64,000 bases of DNA from Mixophyes australis (Eukaryota; Chordata; Amphibia; Anura; Limnodynastidae), in contig JAVHZZ010000003.1 in assembly GCA_036250195.1 (NCBI GenBank), positions 23,613,175-23,677,174 of the forward strand. Direction: 5' to 3'. The notes beneath the pieces were generated by a model. It had not been told where the DNA came from. It ran no database searches and saw only the letters and a program-made list of their open reading frames with translations. The translations under genes and the position numbers were made by a program. Of this stretch, positions 46,194 through 58,893 are shown piece by piece (position 1 is the stretch's first letter; the number at the start of each line of letters is the position of its first letter).

Positions 46194-46370
46194 ACTGAGA
46201 ATTTATCAAGCTGCGGGTTTGAAATAGTAGAGATGTTGCCTATAGCAACCAATCAGATTCTAGCTGTCATTTATTTAGTACATTCTACAAAATGAAAGCT
46301 AGAATCTGATTGGTTGCTACTGGCAACATCTCCACTTTTTCAAACCCACAGCTTGATAAATTTACCCCCC
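46194..46370. mobile_element. CCAAT palindromic MITE
   Basis: Arms GCTGCGGGTTTGAAATAG and CTTTTTCAAACCCACAGC with TATAGCAACCAATCAGATTC and its inverse. The left terminus is eroded; the right ends TTTACCCC. Confidence 0.85.
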
Positions 46371-47582
46371 TACCAGTCAGTATCGGCACGGAGCAGAATA
46401 TATCTTGTTGTCCTAGCGACATTTTATTGATAAATGGCAGTGGCACTAGATTTTCTATCTTAGCTAACGCCGCTTTATAGTAAATAGGGGCCTTAGTATA
46501 AAAATATCCATGTGCCTCTCTGCAGCCATTTTTATATTTGCAAAGGTTACTTTCTAGGATGTTGTGCCCTCAGCATAAGCCTGACATTTCAAGACCCCCT
46601 TCCTGTGACTTTCACTTGGATTAAGGAAGTAATTGCTCGCTGAATGCAGTGAAAGTTGTGCCATAATTAATGTGCCTTTGGATAGATCGTGCAATTATGC
46701 CTGGATGTTTTCTATGCCGCTCTTAGCCGAGGAATTTCATCCTTAACCCCTGCGGGCGATGGTCACGATTCCTTTCCATTATGAAAGGGCGCTTAAGTGT
46801 TTAAGGTTTAAAGGCGACACGAGCCTAAGTGGAGATTTCTATAGACAATTTCATTCAAGATCAAAATTAAAAAGTCTTAAAGGGTAAATGTACCTAATTT
46901 AATGGATAGGGTTTCATTTCACTTTATTTTTCATAAATGTTCGACAAAATTTATGGCCATAAGCAGAGGTGGACCAGAAAATTATGATAGAGCAATGTCG
47001 CTTTAGCCTTTGGGGCCCCGCTCTGCTCTGGGGCCCGGGAGGCTGTGGGGAGGAACCGACCTCATCTTTGGGTCCAGTAGCGGCTGTTATGCGCAGGTAA
47101 TATTATAAGGGGGGTCTACATATACCTGGTGTAAAACCCCTTTCATGACAGTAGTCACAGGAGAAATAAAAGTTGGAGAAAGGATGTCTTTGGGAAAGGT
47201 GACAATTAAGAGCACCTCAGGATGAACCTTGCCAAATATCTTTCAATTCTCAATCCATTTAAAATTTAATTTTGACAATGGAATTGCGCCCCAGCTGAGA
47301 AAGATAAAACGTGCTTGGATTTACAAAGTAATCTGCATGTCCCTCCAATAAACTTGCAGACTGGACAATCTATATATTGAATATCTTCAGTTCTACGCAT
47401 TCTGTAACTTTTATGTATATATTTGTATAAGCGACTACCATCCCCTTATAAAACTGACCACTGGAGTGGCATTTGTGTCGCAAAAAAATGCAACTACAAA
47501 CAGCGCATACATTTGATATGCGGTTCACATCTGCTTGTTTGTTTAGCGACTGCATCCAGCATGCAAGAACTATGGAGCTTTT
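46371..47582. other. Unassigned sequence, possible conserved noncoding stretch at 46640-46800
   Basis: No gene supported. Positions 46640-46800 are non-repetitive and contain ATAATTAAT and CAATTATG homeodomain-like cores. A fragment near 46970-47045 (GGGGCCCCGCTC, GGGGCCCGGGAGG) resembles the GC block at 30741. Both notes are weak. Confidence 0.35.
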
Positions 47583-47701
47583 CCCATTCATCTTAATGGC
47601 CCATTCATCTTAATGGCCCATTCATCTTAATGGTCCATTCATCCCTATGGCTCATTCATCCCAATGGCTCATTCATCCCAATGGCTCATTCATTTCAATG
47701 G
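47583..47701. repeat. 17-bp minisatellite, seven units
   Basis: Units of CCCATTCATCTTAATGG, drifting to CTCATTCATCCCAATGG, seven copies exactly filling 119 bases. Confidence 0.93.
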
Positions 47702-47888
47702 GGTTTCCAGCATGTGTCCTACATGTAGAAACCCAATTAAAATGAATAGGAATGCTCAGTTAATAAACGAATGAATAAAAACAGGAAGTGTAGCGCCCAC
47801 TCCCAAATTCCTCAATCAGCACAAGTGTTAGGCAGCCTGGGGCGGTCCGCACTATAACAGGGGGGCAAAGGGGCGTGGGGTCCTCCTG

Positions 47889-48213
47889 CATCATCATTTA
47901 TTTATATAGCACCACTAATTCCGCAGCGCTGTACAGATAACTCACTCACATCAGTCCCTGCCCCATTGGGGCTTACAGTCTAAGTTCCCTAACATAAACA
48001 CACACACACACAGACTAGGGTTAATTTGATAGCAGCCAATTAACCTACCAGTATGTTTTTGGAGTGTGGGAGGAAACCGGAGCACCCGGAGGAAACCCAC
48101 GCAAACACAGGGAGAACATACAAACTCCTCACAGATAAGGCCATGGTCGGGAATTGAACTCATGACCCCAGTGCTGTGAGGCAGAAGTGCTAACCACTAA
48201 GCCACTGTGCCCC
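47889..48213 (-). mobile_element. tRNA-derived SINE, near full length
   Basis: Minus-strand copy: CATCATCATTTATTTATATA, AGCACCACTAATTCCGCAGC, a CACACACACACACA tract, then GAATTGAACTCATGACCCC and CCACTAAGCCACTGTGCC. The best-preserved minus-strand copy in the window. Confidence 0.88.
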
Positions 48214-49450
48214 AGGCTAGATAGGAAAACTCACAGTGTGGGGTTCCCTCGTCTTAGGTGGAACTAGTCCCAGACTGGTCAGCTGTAACCTCTATGGAGG
48301 GCAGGGTCGGCAAAAAACAACCGGGTACCCATCCAAGAAACTACAAGACACTGAAATTACCTGAATAGGAAAAATACAGCACAACGTTGTTGTAACTACA
48401 TTGTGGGTATGTACATAATACACTCCCATAGAGATGACTGGAGAGCGCTCCAATGCACAAAGACGCAGAAATAGATGGGTACACGCACATACATTACAGT
48501 GGGCTTTGCCCTTATATTAAAAATGGAAGTCAAGTTTAGTGTTTTAATGCCAGTGTGTAACGGCCCTAAATTTTAGGTTTAGCGACTCTGTATGTTTCTA
48601 TCCGTTTGTAAAAGTGTTTTGACAATAAATACATAATATATTGTGTGCTCTCTCCCTACCGGCAAGAAACTAATCTGCTGCACTAAGGGCCCGGTTCAAA
48701 TCAGAATGAAAGTCGCACGCAAGGTGTTGTTTGGAAAACGAGCGCGGAACTGGAGCGTAGGTCTGACCGTATTAAAATCCAATTCAAGCCACACACGATA
48801 CGGCACACAAATGGACTTATGAACATGAAGCAGACTGTAAGTGTGTAATCAGACTGGATCTACTCTGCAGAATGTTTAAATCATTTCAGTGGTCTTGTTT
48901 TCGGCACCACAAATTTCTGTGTTTTATGAGAACTAATAAGTGGCAGATTTTACACATTTATTTTTTAAAGGTGAGAAATATCCAGCAAGTAAACTGGAGC
49001 AGCGACCTTTCAGAGACGTCTTCCCACGTTAATGACTGGAGGTCTGAGGAGTCTCTACGTTCGCACAGAAATGGTAATGAGATTCCGTGACTTTATCACG
49101 GAAGCCTGTGATTAGGATAGATGTCTGGGATATTTCCACATAACACACAGTGTGAGGCATTTATAAGAGGATTTAGCAAATGTTTTCTTACACAATAGCA
49201 TGTTATTCACTCTAGGTTTCTGGTAACTATAAAACAGGAGCAGATATGGCACTCGCCCAACGCCAAGTCGGACGTCGTGCAGGACTAAGCGCTGATCATA
49301 GGAACTTTACATGAAGCATTTATGAACTGCTAGACTTGTATATAAAACGTGTGGCTTACAGTGACAGACTGGATTAGAAAACTTGGACATGTATCACGTC
49401 TGTAGTGCTGCGAGGGATTCTAGCTAATGTTTGTGCTTCTATATTTAGAT
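48214..49450. other. Unassigned sequence
   Basis: No gene or repeat supported. Confidence 0.5.
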
Positions 49451-50030
49451 CATACTTGCCAACTCTAGAGATTCATTAGCTGCTTTTCTTTAACGCATAC
49501 TTGCCAACTCTCCCTGAATGTCAGGGAGACTCCCTGAACTAGGGGTGATCTCCCTCACTCCCTGAAGAGTCTGGCATTCTCCCTGATGCTGAGCCAGTAC
49601 AAGACGTGGTTGGCTTCGCCATCTGTGGCATGATGATACAGTTCAGAAATTGGGTCCTATGTCCATGTATTGATGCCTATAGAGGTGGCCATTTTCATGG
49701 AAACCAAGATTTAATCAAAGACTGACAGGTAAGACAACGCAACTTCAGTAATGGAGACAGAAATGTAAAAGACACTTCAGTCTCTAGAGATTCATTAGCT
49801 GCTTTTCTTTAACACATAGGTGCCTACTCTCCCGGAATGTCCGGGAGACTCCCGCATTTCTGGGAGACCTCCCGGGAGAGCAGGGTTCTCGCCCCCGCAA
49901 TAGTTAAGTGGTGGGAAAGGGGCTTAATGATGCAAATATTGTGTCATCTTAGCCAAAATGATGCAATTCGTCAAGCCCCGCCCCCGCACGCCCACCTCCC
50001 CCGGGATCTCCCTGAAGCCAACGAGGAAAA
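49451..50030. repeat. CATACTTGCC MITE fragments with 31-bp duplicated flank
   Basis: CATACTTGCCAACTC occurs at 49451 and again at 49496, followed by TCCCTGAATGTCAGGGAGAC. A third related end starts at 49815 (CATAGGTGCCTACTCTCCCGG). A 31-base stretch is identical at 49464-49494 and 49783-49813, each followed after a few bases by a MITE end. The structure looks like a local duplication around a MITE insertion. Confidence 0.65.
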
Positions 50031-50128
50031 GTTACATAAAGCACAGCTGTTAATTGTTTTTTAGGAAAAGGACCACATTGGAAAATTGCAGATGGAGCAA
50101 CAGTCAACCCATATGAGTTCAGGCAATG

Positions 50129-50285
50129 AGGGTGGCACAGTGGTTAGGATTGCTGTCTCACCAGGGAACTATCTGTGTTTGAGTGGGTTTCCTCTGGGTG
50201 CTCCAGAATCCTCCCAAACTCCAAATACATACCAGGGGATTAATTGGCTGCTGACAAAAAATGGGCATGTATATTATTATTAATA
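50129..50285 (+). mobile_element. tRNA-derived SINE fragment
   Basis: GGTGGCACAGTGGTTAGG, CTCCAAATACATACCAGGG and TTAATTGGCTGCTGAC identify the family. The B box region and tail are missing. A further tail-like piece (GTAAAGAGCTTC, AAGGCGCTATATAAATGAC) lies at about 50589-50642. Confidence 0.75.
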
Positions 50286-51509
50286 ACGTTCATGGGAAGT
50301 TATCTGAGAAGTAGCTATTTTTGAGGGGGAAGATATTTTTCCTATGCTCGGCCGACTTTATGTCAGTAAGCAGATTTGAAAAAAAAAAATATATAAAAAA
50401 AAATATATAAACTGAATGTCAAACACATCTGGTTCTGTCAGTGTATGTAAACATTTACATTTATATCTGTGGATGTTATTAGTTGCTCCTTAATATAATA
50501 TAACTTATTTTAAATTTAGTTCTTTAAAGAGCTCCTTGTGACATTAAAAACATGTAATATTTAATGATCATTCTAATAATGAAATATTCTCTGTAAAGAG
50601 CTTCTTATTACGAAGGCGCTATATAAATGACTGTTAATAAAACTCTGTCCTAGCAGTTTCCAATGTCTTATAGAATGCAGATGAAGAGACGAGAGGGATT
50701 AGCCGACACGTGTGAGGTCAGTACTTTAACATTCATGTCCCGATCAATCCTTCTATCACTAGTGTGAGGAAGCTTCTCTGATGTGTGTCACTACTGGTTA
50801 ATCAGAGATACACTGTAACACTTCTTAGTGTCACTATCAAGCCAGAATTTCATTTTAATGTCACTTTTAAGGGCTGTAACTAGTTAAGACTCTTCAGCTG
50901 TTGCAGATCTACAAGCCTGAGTGACGTAAGCTGGGGATCCGAAGTTTGTCCAAGTGATACGTTTTATATCCATCAGCTAACCCTCAGCATCGAGGGTTAG
51001 CGGCTGTGAGAGCTACCACATTGTTACAACAATGTAACAATCTAACACTAGTGTTGGCTGCCCGTCAAGTTATACTGTAGTCAGTAGAGGTAACAGCTCA
51101 AATTACTATCAGAGAGCACAGAGATATCTCTCTGGAAGACGATGAAATATTAATCAGGTTATCGGGTCATTTTTCAAAGATAAACGTATTATAGATATAT
51201 TTTTCTTTGGTTCAATCAACCTTTACTACATGTACATAAATCATTATAAAGATCAAAAAAACCTCCCCCCCTATTATATCTATATATAAAATTTATTATT
51301 ATACTATATGCTATTGTGTAAACCACCTACACCACACATCATGCATTTTTTCCATTCCTCCTATTTCTCCGACATGCCGATTGCAAGCTCTTTGGGGTAG
51401 GGAACTACGCGGTCAGGCTCAGATGTGTGTAACGTATACACAATCATGCATTCTGAGGATAACCCATGTTCAGTATTTTACGCATGTATTTAGGCTTTGC
51501 GTACTCCCG
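50286..51509. other. Unassigned sequence
   Basis: A small inverted repeat (CTAACCCTCAGCATCGAGG and GGGTTAGCGG) near 50978-51005. No gene supported. Confidence 0.45.
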
Positions 51510-52160
51510 AATTCATCAAGGTACGGATCACAAGATACGTGCGCTGTTGAAATCAGGGACAGGTCTGCTGTGCTCTACTACATCATACACTGCAGGAAGC
51601 ATCCAATACCTATGTGGATTATAAATTTGCAAAAGAGCGCAGGTGAAAAGAAAAACTATTTATTTACTGTCTCCTGTTAATAATAAAGGCATTAATGATA
51701 CAACATACATATTTTTTTTTTAAAGTGTTTTTTTTTTTGTAACATTTTCCCCTCCATGAAATACATTTATCAGATTGTCTACGGAGCATAAAATACATTT
51801 TTACAGTTGCTCCTGATTGCAAACACATGTTATAGCATGCATACGAGACTGTTATCACTAGTGATCAGGACTTAGACTAGCCCTGTAGCAGGAGCAAGAG
51901 ATACGGCAGAAAAACAAGTAACTTCGAGATGGCCAGCGCTGGATTCTGACGAGGCTGCGAGTGTTCGTGATTGGCACGGCCCTACTGTACATTAACTACG
52001 ACAAAACACCCCTTCCCACCCCGTTCACTCCACAGAATTGTCGGCTGTAGTAAGTGTACTTTACGTACGAAGACGCAGCGGGCGGGGCTGCGTTGACAGA
52101 CCTATCTCCCGCTTCTGATTTTATATATAAGACGCTCAAAATCGGAAGATACGTGTCTTG
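51510..52160 (-). repeat. Interspersed repeat family A, long minus-strand copy
   Basis: Reverse complement of the landmarks at 26320: TTGCAAACACATGTTATAGC, GCAGGAGCAAGAGATACGGC, CTGTAGTAAGTGTACTTTAC. ATTCATCAAGG lies at the left edge. Confidence 0.7.
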
Positions 52161-52752
52161 ATAGACAGGAACATATGGGGACGGCACTCTGCTCATCTTG
52201 TGCTTCCCTTTCTAAAGGTACGTTCTAGAGTCCAATCACTTTATTGCATCAGTCCGCATCTCCCCAGGATAGATGAATATCTAGCCAATCAGATCATGGG
52301 AATACTTCCCGCAGAAAATTGGGTGAATAAAAGCAGTTTTCATTTTGCACAGTGAGATTATTGAAATGAGATAAAGGAGTGAAGACTGGATTTTTTGGGG
52401 GCAAAAGCACAAACGCATTTCCAGTATTGTTTCGATCAGCGGAAAACGAATCTATAATTGCACAAAAATGCCGCATGTAATAAACAGTCCTGGCATTCCT
52501 CCCTTATGATTAATGTAAGAAGTAAATGAAGCTATACCGAGCAGTATGTTAGGGGAGAATACTGAAGACTTGAACTTAGTGAGGTGGATGTTAGTAAAGT
52601 GGTTGATCTCAGACGTGACAAATTTTTCGTTTTGAACAGTGGGATTTGCTCCCATCAATCCGCAAACCTGGGTGAGCTACTCACGTGCAGAGGCGTAAAG
52701 AGCGGAGAGGAGGCGTGTGTATTAATGTGCGCCTAACAGACCATCCGGTGCG
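52161..52752. other. Unassigned sequence
   Basis: No gene or repeat supported. Confidence 0.5.
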
Positions 52753-52975
52753 GTGATGGTCAACAGGCTAGGGCCAGATGTGGCCCCGGGTCCTTCCTGT
52801 ATTATTGTCAGATGTGTTTGTTATAACAAGTAACACATGTATAAAATGCCTGTTGATGGGTCTCTCATTAAATGTATTGTTTTAACTTATTAGTGAGTGG
52901 GGTCCTTTTGAAGATTAAAGGGCCGCCCATGTGGCCCACAAAGTGTATTAGGTTGCCTATCACCAACTAGTTGCA
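52753..52975 (+). repeat. Interspersed repeat family B
   Basis: Contains ATGTATTGTTTTAACTTATT, AGTGAGTGGGGTCC, TTTTGAAGATTAAAGGGCCG and CCCATGTGGCCC. Related copies at 58808-58893 (minus) and 60430-60545 (plus). No coding capacity; class unknown. Confidence 0.65.
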
Positions 52976-53149
52976 GAACTGTACATCCAGTGCTTACTAT
53001 AAATGACATTTACTACGTACAATTCACCAGCGTCTCTTCTAAAGAAGTTCAAATTCTTGTTAAACTCTACTTATTAATGTGATTTCCATTCCATCAATTA
53101 AACTATTCTGAAAATTATTTTTATGACTGAAATGTAAAAAGGAGAGCAA

Positions 53150-53410
53150 AGCATAAAAAAAGGAGTAACTTTGCCCCTGGGCTAAACCATGTTGCATGGG
53201 AGGGGGAGGTAAATTTAAAATGTGGGGACAGATTTCTAGTTGGGGTAGGGGTTGTCCCAGATCAACTTTAAAGTTTAGTGTAAGGATAAAGCTATCAAGT
53301 ATTTATGTGCTAGATGAAAAAACAGCCAGTATTTATCTTATGTGCAAAATAATAAACTAATTTGCACCCCTTGCATTGTAATATGGTTTTGTCCAGGAGC
53401 AAACTACTTG
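53150..53410. mobile_element. Palindromic repeat family C, diverged copy
   Basis: The right half (TGCTAGATGAAAAAACAGCC, AGTATTTATCTTATGTGC, TTGCACCCCTTGCATTGTAA, TTTTGTCCAGGAGC) matches the arms of the element at 61065-61365. The left half has a different interior (GTGGGGACAGATTTCTAG), shared with 54655-54930. Confidence 0.6.
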
Positions 53411-53984
53411 TAAACTGCAATTACAAATACCCCTGTGTTTGGTTGTCATCCTACAAACCTATATATATACTGTAACATACACAAATGTGACTAGTGGCCT
53501 CAAGTACATATCAACCGACAGACAGGCAGCAGAACAGGCATTTATTCCCTTTGACGGGGGAGGGGGGGGGGCGCTCATAATAAACACCTTAGTGTCAATT
53601 AAAACATGCAACATAAACTGCAAATACTGTCTACAGTGCAATATTTCCTACCACGCTGGTATTATTCCCTGAAGAACCCCGATCAGTAAAGTTATTAATA
53701 TCTCCCCTATTGCCTAACGACGGCGAGTGAAGAATAGGTCTGAACATTGCAAGAGGCCAACGGGAACATGTATGTAAGTGGAGGAAACCCACAGGGAGTT
53801 CTCCACACTGATGCATGTTCTGGAAACCGGACGGGCAGGAAGAAGCCATATTGTTTTCTATGTGATATCAACCACTGACAATTATCTGCAGGTCTCTGTG
53901 TATTGTAAGTCAATCTATAGGCACTGCATTCAAACAAATGTCCTTGAGAAAGGACAGCAAGGGGCAAACTACTATAAATAGGAG
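53411..53984. other. Unassigned sequence
   Basis: A short G-run near 53560. No gene supported. Confidence 0.5.

Positions 53985-54033
<49 letters not shown>
53985..54033. repeat. TA dinucleotide microsatellite
   Basis: About 24 uninterrupted AT units. Confidence 0.97.
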
Positions 54034-54038
<5 letters not shown>

Positions 54039-54120
54039 TGGTTTTAAATTTATTTATAACACACATTACATATATTTGTTCGTATACTTGTATACATTAC
54101 TCTACATATATTTGTTTGAG

Positions 54121-54320
54121 TGTATATGTTCTCCCCGTCTCTGCCTGGGTTCCCTCCCGGAGCTCCGGTTCCCTCCCACACCGCCAAACACATACTGGTA
54201 GGTTAATTGGCTGCTGTCTAAATGGAATCTGGTGGGTTTGTATGGTAGATAATTTAGACTGTAAACTCCAGTGGGGCAGGGACCGGTATATGGTGCCGAT
54301 CATATTACAGTAAATAATAT
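54121..54320 (+). mobile_element. tRNA-derived SINE, 5'-truncated
   Basis: TATGTTCTCCCCGTCTCTGC, CACATACTGGTAGGTTAATT and CTCCAGTGGGGCAGGGACC are family landmarks. The A/B box head is missing. Confidence 0.8.
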
Positions 54321-54654
54321 AGGAGACAAACACACATACGCAGCCCACAGGTCTAAAAATAAAAGAACCTATAAACAGATCCAGCCATCTGTACGCAGTT
54401 CCACAGCACCGTACCAGCATGAGCATTTCATATAGGGCAACACCTCTACGCTGCTAACAGAATCAATATTCAGCTACAATAAGACAGAGGAAGCAACGTA
54501 TAATAAAAGATTTATAGGATTCTAAGGGGATTACTCCGTGCGAGAAGAAGAGACTTGGACTACAACAGAAAACGTAATAATTGCAGTGAAAACACATCTA
54601 CCAAGTGTATAGTAACATTCCGGATTGATATTATGAGCAAAGAAGAAAGTCTAG

Positions 54655-54930
54655 ACTAAGTTTGCACCTTGGCAAAACCACGTCATGTTGCACTGCGAGG
54701 GGGGGCTGAAAATGTGCAGACAGATTTAGAGCTGGCAGGGGGCGTGTCCTAGCTCAACTCTAATTGCAATTGAAAAAATAAAGATGCCCAGTATTTATGT
54801 ACTACATGCAAAAGCAGCCGGTATGTTCCCTGCATGCAAGAAATAAAGATACATTTGCACTCCTTGAATTGCAAATTTGGAAGCAAATTTGCATCAAATT
54901 TTTTTTTTTTGCTTTGCTCCTAACCCTTAG
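54655..54930. mobile_element. Palindromic repeat family C, diverged copy
   Basis: Shares GGCAAAACCACGTCATGTTG, GCAGACAGATTTAGAGCTGG, CAGTATTTATGTACTACATG and TTGCACTCCTTGAATTGCAA with 53150-53410. The arms are only partly complementary. Confidence 0.55.
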
Positions 54931-57900
54931 GGGCAGATTCAATTCATAAAATATCCAAATGAGGTGCCTCCGATACGGCCGCCAGATACCTCGCGCGGAT
55001 ATTATCTGCCGCTGATTTCTGCTCGTGCCCCATAGCGTTGCGAGCAAAAATCTGCGTTACTTTTTACCGCGATAACGGTAATAAAGCCCAGATCAGAACA
55101 TCGCGGTCAATTCAATCTGCCCCTTAGTGCAGTCTTTGTATTTAACGGCAGTTTGTGTTTTCTATAGAGGCGTCCTAGAACTAATAGAAACAAAACGTTT
55201 AGGGCATGCAGCGATAAGCTTCCATTTGCCCTTTGAAAGCACGTTTGGCGGAACCAACAGCTCCCAGCCCCTAAAATAATAAAATTGGGATAAACACACA
55301 CAAATGTCCTTGTATCATATTTATATGGGACACGAGGGAAAATGAGGAGAGATTGTAGTAAAGACTCCGCTGCAACGTGCAGACTGAATGCCCCCCGTAA
55401 GGTGTGTAAAAATTGTGTATAATTTATTTTAACGTTCAAACAAATGGAACAAATTTAGGTCTTTCAGATTTAAAGTCGTCTACGCACAGCGGAGGGAGCC
55501 ATTTTGTGAGCGGAATACATACACACGAGAGTGCGGCCTATCACTTTAACAGGAACCAAGGACGCCCCTGTGATGTCAATAGTCCCTTAATCAGTTTAAT
55601 ATTGACTGCCTACGCTCTGTATGGTCACTTTTACAATCAGAACTAGAATATATTTTCTAGTCTGGTAATAAAATAGCCCCGAGTGAGGGTATGTTGTTAC
55701 TGGGCAAATGCTCGACTTAAGGAACGATCAAACGCATCATATGCATCTGGTTGACTTGAAAATAGGAATTAGGCTATAAATAACAGCGTAGAGACAGGAC
55801 ACCGGGGATACGGAATCTAAACCCAACACAAGGAGTCATATTCATCACTCGTCTTGCAAGAAGACAGCCTTTCAATTACTTAACTTCCATGTCCGAGATT
55901 GGGAATGTGAAAGCAAACCTATCCCACAGAGACCGGAACTTTGATGGAAGACTTGTGTTTTCTTTCTTGATGTAGAAGACCTAAATATACAGAACATTAA
56001 TATGGAGTAACTTCAACCAATCATCAGTGGCTATAATCCCACGGGCTTATTTGCATCCTCTGGGGCACAGCAACTTTGTGAAAGGATCCATGTCTTACCT
56101 AACTCGCTATAACCTGGTCACAGAGGATTGGACAGGTTGTGAGGGAGGGGTCTCATTGGTGCCACGTTGTCCAATCAGCTTTGATACAGTTGTACTCCAT
56201 TCAGGATAAATCCAAAGTTCTCACCATGTCCAGGATGTGAGAAGTGACTTCTGCCAGTGTGAGTTTCTCATTAACAACAGTGAACAGGGACATAGGAACC
56301 TTTTTCTCCAGGACAGGCCAGACTTTCCTTTTGCATAATATTGTAATAAACTATTAGAAAATACAGCTGCTGTGATTCTTGTACAACGCTTACAGGGGAA
56401 CAAAATATATGCACTTTTATTATTAGCTGGGTTTTATAAACCCCCCCCCCCCCGATGACATCACTGAAATCCATTGCCCATCACTAACCTGGGGCCCTTG
56501 CACAGGGCCCGTAGTGGTGACAGTGAGTGTTTGATTGCCAGTATAAATTTAAACGTCTAATATTGATATAAAGTTACTCTAGAAGGGGCCATTGGATAGT
56601 GAACATCATTTTTGGCAGAGAATCCCTTTAATTCAATAATCTATCCAGAGTAAGCCTTCTTTTTTATCTCTTCACACTTTTGTAGGCAATATAAGAACCT
56701 TTGTCTGTAGTTAATATATGTCCATGGTGTATCTCGGAAGTTATTTTCAGGAGTGATAGAACAGACCGTATAAATATATTGCAGGATATAGAGTGCTTCC
56801 TCTTCATACCCCCTCCCTCATTATAACACCCCCCAGGTTACAACAATTAAAATTATCACATGACCCTGTAGCAAAACTGCATCACTTTGAATTCTAAAAA
56901 CACCAAAAATTGTCTTTTATTCACATAACGAAAGCAAAATTCTATTTCCAATATTGCTTCTGATTCCTTCCATTGACGTCTCAGATATTGGATCATTAGC
57001 GGGAAATCTCAAACAATTGTTCCATATAGTATATATCACTACTGTCACCTTGAATAACTTTATACAGTGCACATTATTTACAACACAGACTCGATGTTTA
57101 GAGCACAACTGAATAGCACATTTAATGTCTAATCTCCTACCACCTCTTTCATTAACTTAAACTTTTTCCGTATTTTCTTCTAAAACTTCTGATGAAATAC
57201 AAAAATTTAGTGAGCACAGAAAAGCTATGTGGTGTGTAAAGAGATTTAGAGAGCCGAATCCATTATTTACTGCCACTTGTGCACAGTGGAGGTGTCAATA
57301 TTTAGGGCTGGACCAATATGCGCGAGAAGGCAGCCAATCAATTCTCTCGGAAACGGTGACATCACCTGCAAACTGTAGCTATGGAACAAACTGCGTTCGT
57401 TGGGGCCAGTATCCAAGCAAGATCGCTGCAGGCTTATTTTAGAAAATTTGTTGCTTTGCCATGATTATAATTTTGGTAAATGAGCTTCGAATTATTATTA
57501 AAAAGGATAATTATTGTTTTTATTTGTGTAGCCCTGTTAACAAATGACACTTGTTTTTTTCTGCATGCTGAGAAGAATTAACTATTTTTTAGAGTATACA
57601 TTAATAAATGAAAACTTAAGACTTAAGATATTTTGGTGCATTTGATCGATTTGAGTTGTTTTTTTTTTTGTTTTTTTTTCATACTTTATGACCCAACCCG
57701 GAGATGACCGTTGGCTGCTGCTTAAGACTTTATTTCTATATCTGTGATATTCTCATCACATCATCCTGATACAATTTCATGACAAAAAGACGACAATATG
57801 ATCATCCCTAATGTGTGATAGCGGACACTGAGGAAGTGGGGGCGAAACCGCCCCTGGAAATTCCAAGCAGCTGCAAACAGGAAAATTCTATAGTTCCTCT

Positions 57901-58807
57901 ACAACTAGACCAAAACAAACCAACGTCAGCTGATTGGAACCACCAAATGTCAACAGCTGCTCCGACATAAATACCACTTTCTAACTTCACCACAAACAAG
58001 CATTTGCGTTTCAATTGTGTCTGAAGAGAAAGAAAAATTACTTAGCTTAATAGTATAAATGGCTTTAGTAATTACTATTTTCATTCTTAACCTTCCCCCA
58101 ATCACTTGCGCAGGGTGAAAACAAGTGAATTATCAGTTGCCGACGCACAGACTGGGACAAGCGCCCAATTTGCTTTAAATATCGTTAATTCTACAGCAAC
58201 TATAATTTCATGTTAATTGGCACAAGGTGCCGACGCCAAGCGACGCTTCCTTCAGAAAGACACTACTGCGAGGGCGTACGGCGCTTGTAAGCGTAAAAGT
58301 ACTCCTGCCCTTCCTTGAGCAGGCCAATGTGGCAACTTTGTTAACCAATTTGGCTACTTTAGACCCAATAGATCAGCCAGCTAAGGACCAATGCAGTCAC
58401 TGGTTGGTTGAACTGGTCAACAGGCCCACCAAGCGTATCCAATGCGGCCATACATTTGTGTAGCCAAATTGGAGACAGTCGCACCATTCGGCAATCATGG
58501 TAAAATGGTTAGTGACTTATAATAACCGCCTTGATTGATTTGGGGCTGTTCTAGTGTTCTCTAAGTGAACTTGTGCTTCATGCAAGAGAAACAACATTTG
58601 ATACTCAAGTGTTTAACGAACACGAAATAAAAACGGAGGACCAAGATTAGAGTAAAAAAAAAACAAAAAACTAACATATATGGCTGCAGTTTAATTATCA
58701 TCGTACGGTCTTTTGTAGAAATACGATACCACAGGGTAAGCAACTTATAAACTGTATCTTTACATTGTGCGTTATTGCCCAAATATGTACTACGAAACAA
58801 CATCTGC
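54931..58807. other. Unassigned sequence
   Basis: No gene, promoter or repeat could be supported over this stretch. Poly-C at 56442-56454 and poly-T at about 57659-57680 are simple runs. Short open frames have no recognisable domains. Confidence 0.4.
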
Positions 58808-58893
58808 ACCAGTGACAGGCAACCGAATACACGTCAGTGGCCTCATGGGCCCCTTAACATTCAAAAGGGCCGCAAGGTAAAACAATACATTTA
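58808..58893 (-). repeat. Interspersed repeat family B, fragment
   Basis: Reverse complement carries AATGTATTGTTTTACCTTGC, GGCCCTTTTGAATGTTAAGG and TTGCCTGTCACTGG, matching 52753-52975. Confidence 0.6.
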
